Part shown: positions 16,298-26,289 of the stretch, one piece after another
Layout of the letters: each line of letters opens with the position of its first letter
Numbering within the stretch: position 1 is the stretch's first letter
DNA from: Virgibacillus oceani
GTDB lineage: Bacteria; Bacillota; Bacilli; Bacillales; Amphibacillaceae
NCBI RefSeq assembly: GCF_014638995.1
Contig: NZ_BMFR01000005.1
Span: 62,001-126,000 of the forward strand
Length of the DNA stretch: 64,000 bases
Reading direction: 5' to 3'
Program-made: the position numbers and the translations under genes
The notes under the pieces: model-generated
The model's input: the letters and a program-made list of their open reading frames with translations, nothing else
Databases searched by the model: none
What the model was told of the DNA's origin: nothing

Positions 16298-17959
16298 TTA
16301 TCTTAATGATTTCAAACGCTTCATTACATCGTTTTCTCCACGACCAAAATAATCATGAAGCTTCGAATATTCCTGATAGAGTTTTTCATATATAGCAACA
16401 TTCTCTGGAATTGGTATTATGATTTCGTCTTTAATTCGTGCCATGTTTTCTGCCGCTTCTAATATCGTATCGTATCCTCCATTTGCCGATCCCGCTGCCA
16501 CCGCACCAAACATTGCTGCCCCTAAAGCAGGTGTCTGTTTTGAATCAGCAATTTTAATCGTACGATTGGTCACATCAGCATATATCTGCATTAACAGCTT
16601 GTTTTTTTGCGGGAGACCACCACAAGCATAAAGCTCATCAACTGGCACACCATTTTCATGAAAAGCATCAACAATCTTTCTTGTACCAAATGCTGTTGAT
16701 TCAAGTAATGCTCGATAAATTTCCTCTGGTTTCGTATGTAATGTTGCTCCAATTAACACACCGCTTAACTCTGTATCAACAAGTACAGAACGATTCCCAT
16801 TCCACCAATCTAATGCCAATATTCCCGTTTCACCAGGTCTATATTTTGAAGCTTCTCGCTCCAGCCATTGATGAACATTAATACCATCTTTTTTAGCTTC
16901 ATCGTGTACATAAGCTGGTACCACTTGATTTACATACCATGCAAAAATATCTCCAACAGCCGATTGGCCAGCTTCATATCCAAAATATCCGGGAATAATT
17001 CCATCCTCTACCACTCCACACATACCCTCAACCCGTTTCTCCTCAGTTCCTAAAAGCATGTGGCAGATAGAAGTCCCCATCGCCATAACCAGTTTTCCAG
17101 GGGTAACCACCCCTACTGCAGGAACCGCTGCATGTGCATCAACATTTCCAACGGCTACTGCAGTTCCTTCTAGCAATCCGGTTAATTCCGCCATTTCTTT
17201 CGTAAGTTCTCCAGCTTTTGTCCCCAATGGAACGACGTCACCACGCAGTTTCGTTTCTATTAGGTCTTCCATTCTAGGATCAAGTGCTTTAAAAAATTCC
17301 TTATCTGGATACCCCTCTTGTTTGTGCCAAATGGCCTTATATCCCGCCGTACAACTATTTCGCTGTAAGTTATTCGTAATTGCTGAGATAACCCAATCAG
17401 TTGCTTCAACAAACTGGTCTGTTTGATTATAAATTTCAGGTTCCTCATTTAAAATTTGCCAAATTTTTGCGATCATCCATTCAGACGAAATTTTCCCGCC
17501 ATAACGAGGCAAAAAATCTTCACCTCTTTTCTCTGCAATTTCATTTAATCGATTAGCTTCGTCCTGAGCCGCATGATGCTTCCATAACTTAACCCAGCTA
17601 TGGGGATTATCCTGTAATGTATTATCAAAACATAATGGATCGCCTTGTTCATTTAGCGGAAGCATTGTACATGCTGTAAAATCAATTCCTAGTCCAATAA
17701 CTTCTTTAGGATCAACCCCAGACTCCTTCAAAACAGCTGGAATTGACTGCTTTAATACTTCCAGATAGTCTGCTGGGTGTTGCAAAGCCCACTCATGACC
17801 AAGTTTAATTGAGGAATTAGGTAGTATATTATCGATAACCCCATGCGGATATAGGGTTACATGATCAGCAATTTCTTCCCCATCAGTAAGAGACACAAGA
17901 ACAGCACGACCTGATTCTGTACCATAATCTATACCAATTGTATATTTTTCCTTCATCAT
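16298..17959 (-). CDS. araB: L-ribulokinase
   Basis: It phosphorylates L-ribulose to L-ribulose 5-phosphate. It is a FGGY-family kinase of 553 residues, beginning [17 protein letters not shown] (phosphate-binding loop) and carrying [22 protein letters not shown] and the [19 protein letters not shown] signature. Its first ATG overlaps the araD stop (ATGA), and its GGAGG is embedded in the last araD codons, so translation is coupled. Confidence 0.96.
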   Translation of the reverse strand: MMKEKYTIGIDYGTESGRAVLVSLTDGEEIADHVTLYPHGVIDNILPNSSIKLGHEWALQHPADYLEVLKQSIPAVLKESGVDPKEVIGLGIDFTACTMLPLNEQGDPLCFDNTLQDNPHSWVKLWKHHAAQDEANRLNEIAEKRGEDFLPRYGGKISSEWMIAKIWQILNEEPEIYNQTDQFVEATDWVISAITNNLQRNSCTAGYKAIWHKQEGYPDKEFFKALDPRMEDLIETKLRGDVVPLGTKAGELTKEMAELTGLLEGTAVAVGNVDAHAAVPAVGVVTPGKLVMAMGTSICHMLLGTEEKRVEGMCGVVEDGIIPGYFGYEAGQSAVGDIFAWYVNQVVPAYVHDEAKKDGINVHQWLEREASKYRPGETGILALDWWNGNRSVLVDTELSGVLIGATLHTKPEEIYRALLESTAFGTRKIVDAFHENGVPVDELYACGGLPQKNKLLMQIYADVTNRTIKIADSKQTPALGAAMFGAVAAGSANGGYDTILEAAENMARIKDEIIIPIPENVAIYEKLYQEYSKLHDYFGRGENDVMKRLKSLR

Positions 17960-18660
17960 TCATTTCCTCCATTATTCTGGCCGTAATATGCTTTAGCACC
18001 ATGTTTTCTGAGGTAATGTTTATCTAAAATCGCCTGATTAATCGATGTTAAAGTTGGATTTAGCTGATAAGACTGTAATGCCATTTTCGCAACCTCTTCT
18101 AAAACAACTGCGTTATGAACTGCTTCCCCGGGGTCTTTCCCCCATGTAAAAGGAGCATGACTATGTACAAGTACGCCAGGTATTTCTTGTGGATCAAACG
18201 TGTTGAATGTCTCAACAATTACGTTGCCAGTTTCAAGCTCATAGTTTCCCATAATTTCATTGCTGCTCATTGGTCGAGTACAAGGGACTGTACCATAAAA
18301 ATAATCAGCGTGTGTCGTACCTAATGCCGGTATATCTTTCCCCGCCTGTGCCCAACTCGTTGACCACGGGGCGTGTGTATGAACAACCCCACCGATTTCC
18401 GGGAAGTTTCGGTATAAGACGATATGTGTAGGGGTGTCAGATGAAGGATTTAAATTGCCCTCAATACTATTTCCGTCATAGTCGACTACTACCATATCAT
18501 CCCTTTTTAATTCGCTATAAGGGACACCACTAGGTTTAATAACTATTAATTCATCTTCTCTGTTGACACCGCTTACATTTCCCCAAGTAAAGGTTACTAG
18601 ATTATGCTTAGGTAACGACAGGTTAGCCTCAAGGACTGCTTGTTTTAACTCTTCCAACAT
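17956..18660 (-). CDS. araD: L-ribulose-5-phosphate 4-epimerase
   Basis: It epimerises L-ribulose 5-phosphate to D-xylulose 5-phosphate for the pentose phosphate pathway. It is a class II aldolase fold of 234 residues. TWGNVSG, KPSGVPY, the zinc-binding [12 protein letters not shown] and [10 protein letters not shown] are all present. It is the first gene of the operon, in the order D-B-A. The start has AAAGGCGGG about 9 nt upstream. Its promoter region holds two AraR boxes 43 bp apart. Confidence 0.96.
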   Translation of the reverse strand: MLEELKQAVLEANLSLPKHNLVTFTWGNVSGVNREDELIVIKPSGVPYSELKRDDMVVVDYDGNSIEGNLNPSSDTPTHIVLYRNFPEIGGVVHTHAPWSTSWAQAGKDIPALGTTHADYFYGTVPCTRPMSSNEIMGNYELETGNVIVETFNTFDPQEIPGVLVHSHAPFTWGKDPGEAVHNAVVLEEVAKMALQSYQLNPTLTSINQAILDKHYLRKHGAKAYYGQNNGGNE

Positions 18661-18693
18661 AATTTATATCCCGCCTTTCTTTGAAAAAGGTTA

Positions 18694-18709
18694 TCTTGTA
18701 CGTATGAGA
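18694..18709. promoter_or_regulatory. araR operator: AraR box, downstream araD site
   Basis: TCTTGTACGTATGAGA, with its centre 43 bp (about four helical turns) from the promoter box. It lies in the transcribed leader, fitting cooperative binding to two operators. Confidence 0.68.
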
Positions 18710-18725
18710 TAACATCATTATCTTT

Positions 18726-18754
18726 ATATTAATACAATTTGTACGTACAATCAA
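18726..18754 (-). promoter_or_regulatory. Sigma-A promoter of araDBA
   Basis: TTGATT (18749-18754), a 17-bp spacer and TAATAT (18726-18731) on the minus strand. The spacer contains an AraR box. Confidence 0.72.
18737..18752. promoter_or_regulatory. araR operator: AraR box within the araDBA promoter
   Basis: ATTTGTACGTACAATC is almost the perfect AraR palindrome and covers the -35/-10 spacer. Confidence 0.8.
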
Positions 18755-18798
18755 TATAAGAATTTTTTAATTGTACTAAATATTAATTTTTCGCATAC

Positions 18799-18829
18799 AA
18801 AAAGACAGGCTCACGATCGCCTGCCTTTA
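18799..18829 (-). terminator. Terminator of the aldo/keto reductase gene
   Basis: On the minus strand AGGCAGGC and GCCTGTCT form the stem, followed by TTTTTGT. It stops transcription just before the araDBA promoter. Confidence 0.8.
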
Positions 18830-18847
18830 GTGTTATATGTTATTTAT

Positions 18848-19831
18848 TTAATAGGCTCCCCTAACATACGGCTGAACCTCATTCCGATAAAACACGGACA
18901 GCCTATCCATTTCTTCAGGTGTATAACCTGTTACATTCAATGCCTGCAAGTTATCTTCAACTTGATTTACGTTCCTGAACCCTGGAATAACACTTGTAAT
19001 TTCGTTATGCTCTAAAATCCATCTTAAAGCAGCCCTAGTCATATTACCTCTGCCACGTGCAATCCACTCAAGCCGCTGACTTAGCTCCACACCTTTATTA
19101 AATTCCAGACCGGCAAACGTTTCACCAACATTAAATTCTTGGCCATTCCGATTGAAATGACGGTGATCATCTGCTTCAAACGTAGTGTCCTTTTCAAATT
19201 TTCCTGTTAGCAAACCACTTGCCAATGGTACGCGCGCGAGAATGCCAACACCCTTTTCATATGCTTTCGAAAATAATTCTTTTAAAGGCTTCTGTCTAAA
19301 AATGTTAAAAATTACTTGTAGTGAACTTACATCATAATTCTCAAGACAATACAAGCCTTCCTCCACTGTTTCAACACTTACACCATAATATCTTATTTTA
19401 CCTTGAGCTTTTAATTTATCTAAAACAGTGAATACATTCCCATCTTTTAAGATTTCTAATGGTGGACAGTGAATCTGGTATAAATCAATTTGCTCGCGAT
19501 TTAACCGTTTCAAACTATTTTCGCAGTACTCCTGAACACGTTTCATCGAATAATTTTCTGGATCATGTATATCTCCCGCACGACAGAACTTAGTAGCAAT
19601 ATGTATAGTTGATTCCTTCCCTTTTGTCGCTTTTGCTAGCAGTTCTTCACTATGGCCATCACCGTAAACATCTGCTGTATCAAAGAAATTAACTCCTTCA
19701 TCCATTGCACGGTCTAGCCCGTTTAATGCCTCTGTATCGTTCAGTTTCCCCCAAGCGCCACCAATAGCCCATGTACCAAAGCTTAATTCACTAATAGTTA
19801 AATCTGTTTTTCCTAATTGGCGATAATTCAT
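18848..19831 (-). CDS. Aldo/keto reductase
   Basis: A cytoplasmic NAD(P)H-dependent oxidoreductase with a TIM barrel. The catalytic tetrad is visible as Asp51, Tyr56 (DTADVYGDG), Lys81 (IATKF) and His121 (YQIHCPP). Its 327 residues are typical of the IolS/YhdN-type proteins. It is monocistronic, with its own terminator. Its place upstream of araDBA hints at sugar metabolism but does not prove it, and no AraR box precedes it. Confidence 0.85.
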   Translation of the reverse strand: MNYRQLGKTDLTISELSFGTWAIGGAWGKLNDTEALNGLDRAMDEGVNFFDTADVYGDGHSEELLAKATKGKESTIHIATKFCRAGDIHDPENYSMKRVQEYCENSLKRLNREQIDLYQIHCPPLEILKDGNVFTVLDKLKAQGKIRYYGVSVETVEEGLYCLENYDVSSLQVIFNIFRQKPLKELFSKAYEKGVGILARVPLASGLLTGKFEKDTTFEADDHRHFNRNGQEFNVGETFAGLEFNKGVELSQRLEWIARGRGNMTRAALRWILEHNEITSVIPGFRNVNQVEDNLQALNVTGYTPEEMDRLSVFYRNEVQPYVRGAY

Positions 19832-19950
19832 TTTGATACACTCCCTAATTATCTGTTCTATTTTCTAAAATAACCTGTTTATTAATATCATTCTTTATAA
19901 CTCAATAAATTCCTTCTTTTAATACCAATAGATACAACCATTTAGTTTCC

Positions 19951-20646
19951 TTATTCACCTTTTAATCTATTAATAACAGATCTAACCACCTTTTCATCAA
20001 AGCCATTCATAAAAGTCCTTTCAATCCTTAAAGCTTTGCCGAAATGATATTCTACAGCTTTTACTTCATCATGAATTTCCCCGATGTTAGCAGAGGTTAA
20101 GCCAGCGCCAGGCATTATAGTAGGTCCGTCCAATTTCTGTGACATTTGTTCAAGCTCGCGAAGCTTCTCTTTTCCCTCGAAACAGTTACTTTCCCCGCCT
20201 GAGGTCAGAATGCGCTTTACATTTTGTTTATATTTCGCCAGTACTCGGTATGCATCCATTTGAGATGGAACTTCATCAAATGCCCGGTGAAAGGTAATAT
20301 CCAAATCTGGAGATAGCTGAATAATTTCTTCAAGGAACGTTTCATTTATTGTATTGTCTTCATGTAATGCACCAAATACAATTCCCGTCCCGCCAAGCTC
20401 TAGTACCTTTTGGATATCTTCACGGATGACTCCCATATCCTTATTGGTATAGCAAAAATGATAGCTGTGCGGACGAATCATGACCTGAACTGGAATTGAA
20501 ACACTTTCCAGCACTTGTTTAATCGCCCCAAAGCTAGGGGTTAGCCCGCCTTCCTGTATTGCAGATACTAATTCAATCCGATCTGCACCAAGTTCCTCAG
20601 CTTGTTTTGCTTCCTGTCCATTTTGAACAATAACTTCTAGCAGCAT
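19951..20646 (-). CDS. cutC: CutC family protein
   Basis: A TIM-barrel protein of the copper homeostasis CutC family. The family signature is present: LEVIVQN at the start, GADRIELVSAIQEGGLTPS, then VMIRPHSYHFCY and FHRAFDEV, with ILTSGGE further on. The role in copper handling is disputed for the family, and the enzymatic activity is unknown. The ATG at 20646 is preferred because AAAGG lies 8 nt upstream; the GTG at 20655 overlaps that site. It follows the asparaginase gene by 14 bp and is probably co-transcribed. Confidence 0.9.
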   Translation of the reverse strand: MLLEVIVQNGQEAKQAEELGADRIELVSAIQEGGLTPSFGAIKQVLESVSIPVQVMIRPHSYHFCYTNKDMGVIREDIQKVLELGGTGIVFGALHEDNTINETFLEEIIQLSPDLDITFHRAFDEVPSQMDAYRVLAKYKQNVKRILTSGGESNCFEGKEKLRELEQMSQKLDGPTIMPGAGLTSANIGEIHDEVKAVEYHFGKALRIERTFMNGFDEKVVRSVINRLKGE

Positions 20647-20660
20647 ACAAAACACCTTTC

Positions 20661-21653
20661 CTATAATAATATTTTGGTCTCCCCAACACGTTTGCCATTA
20701 TCATTTTTTATTGCATTTGAACGAATCTGCAATAAACGATCAATTGTGTCCGTATTGCTGTAATTCAGCTTATTTAAAATTTCAGCAACTAATACCGGCC
20801 ACACTAATTCAGACCCGCTCAAAACCTTTAAAGCAATACTGATCTTTTCCTTTTTTAACGCTAAGCAATAAACCCCTTGCGCACCGCCTTTTGCGATGAT
20901 GTTCGTATCTTTCAGTAAAGCCGTGCAAATGAAATGATGGGAGGCTACAATTTCTGGATGTTCATTCATTACCCTGCCTATTTTCCTGATTGCCCCGGCA
21001 ATTTCTTTATCATCTGCTTGTCCCGGATCAGCGAATTTCAAAAACGACACTGCCATATTTTTCAAAGGAACCGCGTGAACTGGGACACCGCAGCCATCAA
21101 TTGCTGTATGTATATGTTCCATAGGTGTTTCAGACAATTCAGCCACATAACGCAGAACCTCTTGCTGCAAGGGATGTTCAATCCTCTCATACCCATGTGG
21201 CTCGTACCCTTTTTCTCTCGCATATGCCAGAAAACCTAGATGTTTACCAGCACAGTTATGCAGGAGCCGGCGCTGTGGTTTATGATCCCAAATGTACTGT
21301 TGCTTCGGTTCCTCATTGAGCGGATAACTGTGATTGCAAATCAGCAAATCCTCGGTTAATTGTAATTTTTTCATTAAACTTTCCAGTGCATCCTGATGAT
21401 ATTGTTCACCGCGCTGTGATGCAGTAAATAAAGCCGCTTCCCTGCTGCTGAGACCATACTTTTCTATTACATTGGTTGTGAATACAGGGATTGCCTGAAT
21501 CGGTTTCATTGCTGAACGGTAATACACATGGTGGTCTGGATTGCCCTTTTGATAAATTATTTCTTTTTTATCATTGATCGCACAAATAAGTCCCTGGTGT
21601 GTATTTTCTAATGCACCACCCCTGTACTCCTCTGCGATTGTTGGGTATGTCAT
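20661..21653 (-). CDS. Asparaginase II family protein (Rhizobium type)
   Basis: It belongs to the asparaginase II family, unrelated to AnsA/AnsB; members hydrolyse L-asparagine to aspartate and ammonia. YRSAMKPIQAIP near residue 45, FTASQRGEQYH, and the LHNCAGKHLGFLAYA region with the conserved cysteine support the call. A GVYCLALK segment near the end fits the family. Its 330 residues match the usual length. It is the first gene of a two-gene unit with cutC. A 5-7 bp palindrome (GGATCT...AGATCC) at 21672-21690 lies in its leader. Confidence 0.82.
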   Translation of the reverse strand: MTYPTIAEEYRGGALENTHQGLICAINDKKEIIYQKGNPDHHVYYRSAMKPIQAIPVFTTNVIEKYGLSSREAALFTASQRGEQYHQDALESLMKKLQLTEDLLICNHSYPLNEEPKQQYIWDHKPQRRLLHNCAGKHLGFLAYAREKGYEPHGYERIEHPLQQEVLRYVAELSETPMEHIHTAIDGCGVPVHAVPLKNMAVSFLKFADPGQADDKEIAGAIRKIGRVMNEHPEIVASHHFICTALLKDTNIIAKGGAQGVYCLALKKEKISIALKVLSGSELVWPVLVAEILNKLNYSNTDTIDRLLQIRSNAIKNDNGKRVGETKILL

Positions 21654-21732
21654 TTTTCTACCTCACTTTTAATGGATCTTTAAAATAGATCCTGAATTAG
21701 TTAGCCTCGAAAAACAGAACTAAATTTTAAAA

Positions 21733-21768
21733 GAAACCATTTTCAAACAATAATGATCAAAATGGTTC
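21733..21768 (-). terminator. Terminator of the XRE regulator gene
   Basis: AACCATTTT and AAAATGGTT pair around a 15-nt loop. On the minus strand they are followed by TCTTTTAAAATTT. Confidence 0.75.
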
Positions 21769-21813
21769 CATTCGTTGTCCGCAATTGGCAGAAGATCAAT
21801 GTTAATTATTCGG

Positions 21814-22596
21814 TTATTCCGGGACATACATACACCAATGGAGACCTTCATTTCCATCTACATGGGAGGCTGAATGAATGCGGAAATTATGTGTTTGACC
21901 TTGTTTGTCATTTATCGAAATGAAACTAACCTTTTTTTGCTGAATGTGATGTTGATCCCATAAGTTCTGAAACATCTTGCTTTGCCGTTTTAGATTGTCA
22001 AGTAGCTGATTTAGAATGGCGTCCTCTGGATAACGGTCATATATGCTCCGACAGACTGCTGCCGAATAAGAAGAAAACTCACTCCAGTTTTGAATACGAT
22101 CCCGAAAGCTTGACTCCAGGAAAAGGAGTTTTAGTAGATACCGTTCTTCGGTGGCACAAGAGGAAAACGGAAAAATCATTTTATCTGCCTCGCGATTCCA
22201 AAAAATAACCTTGGAACGCTGATCTGTAATGAAGGATGGAAACGGCAGCTTATCTACTGCAGCCTGCAGTGAATCATCGTATTGTTTTTCGATAGGCAGA
22301 GAGAATGTTTCATTGTAAGCTAAGTTAAAAAGATGCTCATTCTCGTCCGGACTAAGCCGTAACGCCTTGCTAATATTTGTTAAAACCTCTCTCGATGGTT
22401 GAATTTCTTTTCCCTGTTCTAACCAAGTATAATACGTAACACTAACATGACTGAGAAAGGCAACCTCTTCCCGGCGCAATCCCGGTGTTCTTCGGCGCCC
22501 AGAAGTCTGGAGTATGCCAGCTTCTTCAGGCTGAACACGTTCGCGCCTGGACTTTAAAAATTGGCCAAACATCTTGGAAGGAATACTTGTATGCAT
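21814..22596 (-). CDS. XRE-family regulator with MmyB-like ligand domain
   Basis: A DNA-binding regulator. The N-terminal Cro/C1 helix-turn-helix (about residues 10-85) includes RRTPGLRREEVAFLSHVSVTYYTWLEQG, diagnostic of the MmyB-like group. Residues 110-255 form the PAS-like MmyB ligand domain (PFPSFITDQRSKVIFWNREAD). Genes of this group are often divergent from the oxidoreductase they control. Here it faces an aldo/keto reductase gene across 207 bp that contain two similar 11-bp sites, so that reductase is the inferred target. Confidence 0.88.
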   Translation of the reverse strand: MHTSIPSKMFGQFLKSRRERVQPEEAGILQTSGRRRTPGLRREEVAFLSHVSVTYYTWLEQGKEIQPSREVLTNISKALRLSPDENEHLFNLAYNETFSLPIEKQYDDSLQAAVDKLPFPSFITDQRSKVIFWNREADKMIFPFSSCATEERYLLKLLFLESSFRDRIQNWSEFSSYSAAVCRSIYDRYPEDAILNQLLDNLKRQSKMFQNLWDQHHIQQKKVSFISINDKQGQTHNFRIHSASHVDGNEGLHWCMYVPE

Positions 22597-22621
22597 AAGG
22601 ATCTATCCTTTCTCTATTATA

Positions 22622-22632
22622 TTATTAGTATA
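22622..22632. promoter_or_regulatory. Candidate XRE operator, site 1
   Basis: TTATTAGTATA, next to the likely -10 region (TATAAT) of the regulator gene. The same motif with one change lies exactly 100 bp away. Confidence 0.4.
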
Positions 22633-22721
22633 GTTTTCATTTTACTGAAGATAAAGTGATCCGAACCGGTTATTGATAGACAGAAATGGCTCACTGCATA
22701 CTAGTTATCCTATTACTTGTA

Positions 22722-22732
22722 TTACTAGTATA
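22722..22732. promoter_or_regulatory. Candidate XRE operator, site 2
   Basis: TTACTAGTATA, containing the palindrome TACTAGTA, just upstream of the reductase -35 box. Confidence 0.4.
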
Positions 22733-22740
22733 AACACGCA

Positions 22741-22769
22741 TTGGTTACAGTCGTGTTCATTTGTTAAGA
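22741..22769 (+). promoter_or_regulatory. Promoter of the aldo/keto reductase gene
   Basis: TTGGTT (22741-22746), a 17-bp spacer and TTAAGA (22764-22769), followed by GGAGG 8 nt before the ATG at 22804. Confidence 0.55.
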
Positions 22770-22803
22770 TGAAACACGTCAATAATCAAAGGAGGATATC
22801 CCA

Positions 22804-23781
<978 letters not shown>

Positions 23782-23982
23782 TTAGATTTTGATAAAAATA
23801 TGGAAACAAACAAGATTTAAGCAATTATTGTACATTTTATCCTGGCGAAATTCAAATCTGATAAAACACGATTATTTAGCATGCGGTTAACCCAATATAA
23901 TCTTAATCATCATGCATACCCAATAATGTAAAACATGTGTCTAAATTTCAAATCTGCGCCAAAGATATTTGTTGAAGCAAAA
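23782..23982. other. Intergenic stretch, nothing recognised
   Basis: AT-rich spacer after the reductase gene. No reading frame, RNA or promoter could be supported. Confidence 0.5.
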
Positions 23983-24020
23983 AATTAGACCAGCATGTGA
24001 TTCCCACTAGCAGCTGGTCT
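23983..24020 (-). terminator. Bidirectional-looking hairpin between convergent genes
   Basis: AGACCAGC and GCTGGTCT with an 18-nt loop; only the minus strand has a T-run (AATTTTTTG). It would catch read-through from the protease gene. Confidence 0.55.
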
Positions 24021-24157
24021 TAGTATATCCTAATTACTTCGAGGCTTGACATAGCTTCTGTCTATTAAGTTTATTGGAAAAAGATTCATTCTACCATTTT
24101 TTAAATTCATCTTTTCAATTATTTAAACTTTTCCTCTCTCTACTGTTAACTAACAAC

Positions 24158-24195
24158 AAAAAAGCTTGCAGGGAAAATGACCCCTGCAAGCTTTT
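24158..24195 (-). terminator. Terminator of the neutral protease gene
   Basis: A perfect 14-bp stem (AAAAGCTTGCAGGG/CCCTGCAAGCTTTT) with an 8-nt loop and a T-run, 10 bp past the stop. Confidence 0.9.
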
Positions 24196-24205
24196 ATCAA
24201 AACCA

Positions 24206-25861
24206 CTAATAAATCCCCACCTCATCAAAACCATTCTCCACCGCTTCAACCTCGGTACTGCCTTCCCCGTAAATATCTGCTGCCGATTGTACGATAGCAT
24301 TTCGCGCGTCACTAAAGTCTGAAGTAGGAGTTAAATAAACAGTTAATGCACGATAGTAGATTTGCCCAAGTTTATGCTTTCCAATTTGCTGCCCGATTAG
24401 GTATGCAGCATGATTGGTAATGGATGAGTTAACATGTACCCCGCCATTGTCTACATTGATCGGCATGTCATAAAATTCATCCATATGTTCAGGATACATT
24501 CCATCACCGTATGGAGCTCTTGCCTCAGACACCGGGAATTGATCTGGGTTACTTAGGCTGCGTAATGCAATTCTTCCTTCAGCCTTGGCTGTCGGTGCCA
24601 TAATATCTTCACCCAGTTCCCAATCTTCTTCATCTATAAGTGCTCCAAATACGTCGGCGAATGACTCATTAAGTGCACCTGGTTGAAAACGATATTGTAA
24701 ATTTGCCGAATGACTGATCACACCATGTGTCATTTCATGTGCAGCAACATCAAGTCCTGCAGCAAGTGGTACCATATACTCCCCGTCGCCATCACCATAT
24801 GTCATGTATCGTCCATTCCAAAACGCGTTGTTATAATTGTTGCCGAAGTGAACATAAGATTTGATAGCCATTCCTTCCCCATCAAGGGAGTTGCGTCCGT
24901 GTTCATTAAGGTAATATTCATATACAGTTTCTGAATTATAGTGCGCATCTACAGCTGGTCTTTGGTATTCGTCTTTCCATGATGAACTCTTATTTTTGAA
25001 AAGGCTTCCAGTATTGTAATCAAATGTATAAATACCTTCTAGATTTTCGTGCGACTCATCATATAATTTAAATGTTGTACCTTGTCCAGATTGTATCTCC
25101 ATTGTAGTATGCAATTGCCGATGATCCCCATGTACTCCTTCCCCTACACCTTTATGCGGTTTCGTTTTAATCTCATCGGCATGCAATAACGCATTATACT
25201 TATCAATTACTTCTCCTGTATTTGCATCAACAAAAACAAACCAGTTGCCAGGTTCATCTCCTAAGAAATTAACATTGATTTTGTAGGCTAGACTATTTTT
25301 TCCTTCGAATGGATAAACAACGAGGTCTGATGTGGGTTCATATGCTAACGTTTCTGGAGCTTTCACGGATGATTTAGCCAACTCAAGCGCTTTATCAGCT
25401 TTAATGGATGCAGCGGTATCAATAGCATTATTTGCAGCAGCTTTGTTATGGTGACCATTTACAGATACAATCTCATTCTTTTTATTAAAGTGAACAATTA
25501 CTTCAGCACCTTCTATAGGCACTCCATTTTTCGTTTGATTAAAGCGAATATGCGTCATTCCCAGGTCGTCTTCCTGAACACTTTTCACTTTTAAATTTTC
25601 CCCAGGGTTCTTAACCCCAATTATTTTCTCATTCTTCTTCAAATAATTTAATGCATTGGATGTATCACTAGCAGCATGTTTCTCTGTAAATTTTTCCTTA
25701 ACGAAAATAGGGGTATTTGCGTTTTTATTCCAAACCTTCTGTGCCTGTACACTACTAATACTGCTAGATTCATGTGGCTTAGCTAATACGTCACTAACTG
25801 AGAAGGAACCTACTAATAGTGCCGAAGATAAAACTGCAGGAACGATATACTTTTTTTTCAA
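24206..25861 (-). CDS. npr: Secreted neutral metalloprotease (bacillolysin, M4)
   Basis: An extracellular zinc endopeptidase of the thermolysin family. A signal peptide (MKKKYIVPAVLSSALLVG..., cleaved near ALAKP-like VLAKP) is followed by the FTP and PepSY propeptide (about 40-230) and the M4 catalytic domain. The zinc site is HEMTH (375-379) with Glu399 in GALNESFADV, and the proton-donor histidine lies in GGVHVNSS (476). The C-terminal part is typical, ending near residue 551. It starts with TTG behind AGGAGG (7-nt spacing). A -10 box TATAAT lies at 25893-25898 with a poor -35, suggesting control by growth phase. Confidence 0.95.
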   Translation of the reverse strand: MKKKYIVPAVLSSALLVGSFSVSDVLAKPHESSSISSVQAQKVWNKNANTPIFVKEKFTEKHAASDTSNALNYLKKNEKIIGVKNPGENLKVKSVQEDDLGMTHIRFNQTKNGVPIEGAEVIVHFNKKNEIVSVNGHHNKAAANNAIDTAASIKADKALELAKSSVKAPETLAYEPTSDLVVYPFEGKNSLAYKINVNFLGDEPGNWFVFVDANTGEVIDKYNALLHADEIKTKPHKGVGEGVHGDHRQLHTTMEIQSGQGTTFKLYDESHENLEGIYTFDYNTGSLFKNKSSSWKDEYQRPAVDAHYNSETVYEYYLNEHGRNSLDGEGMAIKSYVHFGNNYNNAFWNGRYMTYGDGDGEYMVPLAAGLDVAAHEMTHGVISHSANLQYRFQPGALNESFADVFGALIDEEDWELGEDIMAPTAKAEGRIALRSLSNPDQFPVSEARAPYGDGMYPEHMDEFYDMPINVDNGGVHVNSSITNHAAYLIGQQIGKHKLGQIYYRALTVYLTPTSDFSDARNAIVQSAADIYGEGSTEVEAVENGFDEVGIY

Positions 25862-26034
25862 AATTATACCTCCTAGAAAATTTGATAGTTTTATTATAGA
25901 GTAATAGATTTATAAATTCATGATTAATTGGAATTGTTTTAATTTTTAAAAATATGGTAATTCCCACCTAGAGTAATTGGTGAGTGCGGGTATAAGAGAC
26001 TAATGAATCGTTTATCCGCACCATTCACTACAGC
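25862..26034. other. Protease upstream region
   Basis: Contains the npr leader with AGGAGG and the -10 box at 25893-25898; the rest is AT-rich with no further signal seen. Confidence 0.5.
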
Positions 26035-26128
26035 GTGGAGGGACAAGGGGTCAGAGGGACAAGGGGTCAGAGGGACGAGGGGTCTGACCCCTTGTCCCAT
26101 GTGACCCCTTGTCCCATGACCCCGTGTC
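26035..26128. repeat. GGGACAAGGGGTCAG inverted/direct repeat cluster
   Basis: Three direct copies of GGGACAAGGGGTC (the third as GGGACGAGGGGTC) run into two to three inverted copies GACCCCTTGTCCC. One pair gives the 16-bp arms GGGACAAGGGGTCAGA/TCTGACCCCTTGTCCC. The same arm sequence forms the hairpin at 48457-48516. There is no coding content. It could end transcription of the operon finishing at 26290. Confidence 0.8.
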
Positions 26129-26289
26129 CACATCTCCCATTAATCATTGGTAATTGCTTTCCGAACGACTGAACAGGGAGATTTCCTTTTGATACATGTT
26201 AAAGTTTTATAAATAGGCTCTTTGCCGCCTTCATCCAAGTATTGGCTATATTGTTAAGCAATCTATTATTCCCTTGTACTACTATCTTT

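Noticed and set aside
24115-24312. Small ORF across the npr terminator
   Set aside because: It overlaps the terminator and the npr 3' end and has no ribosome site.
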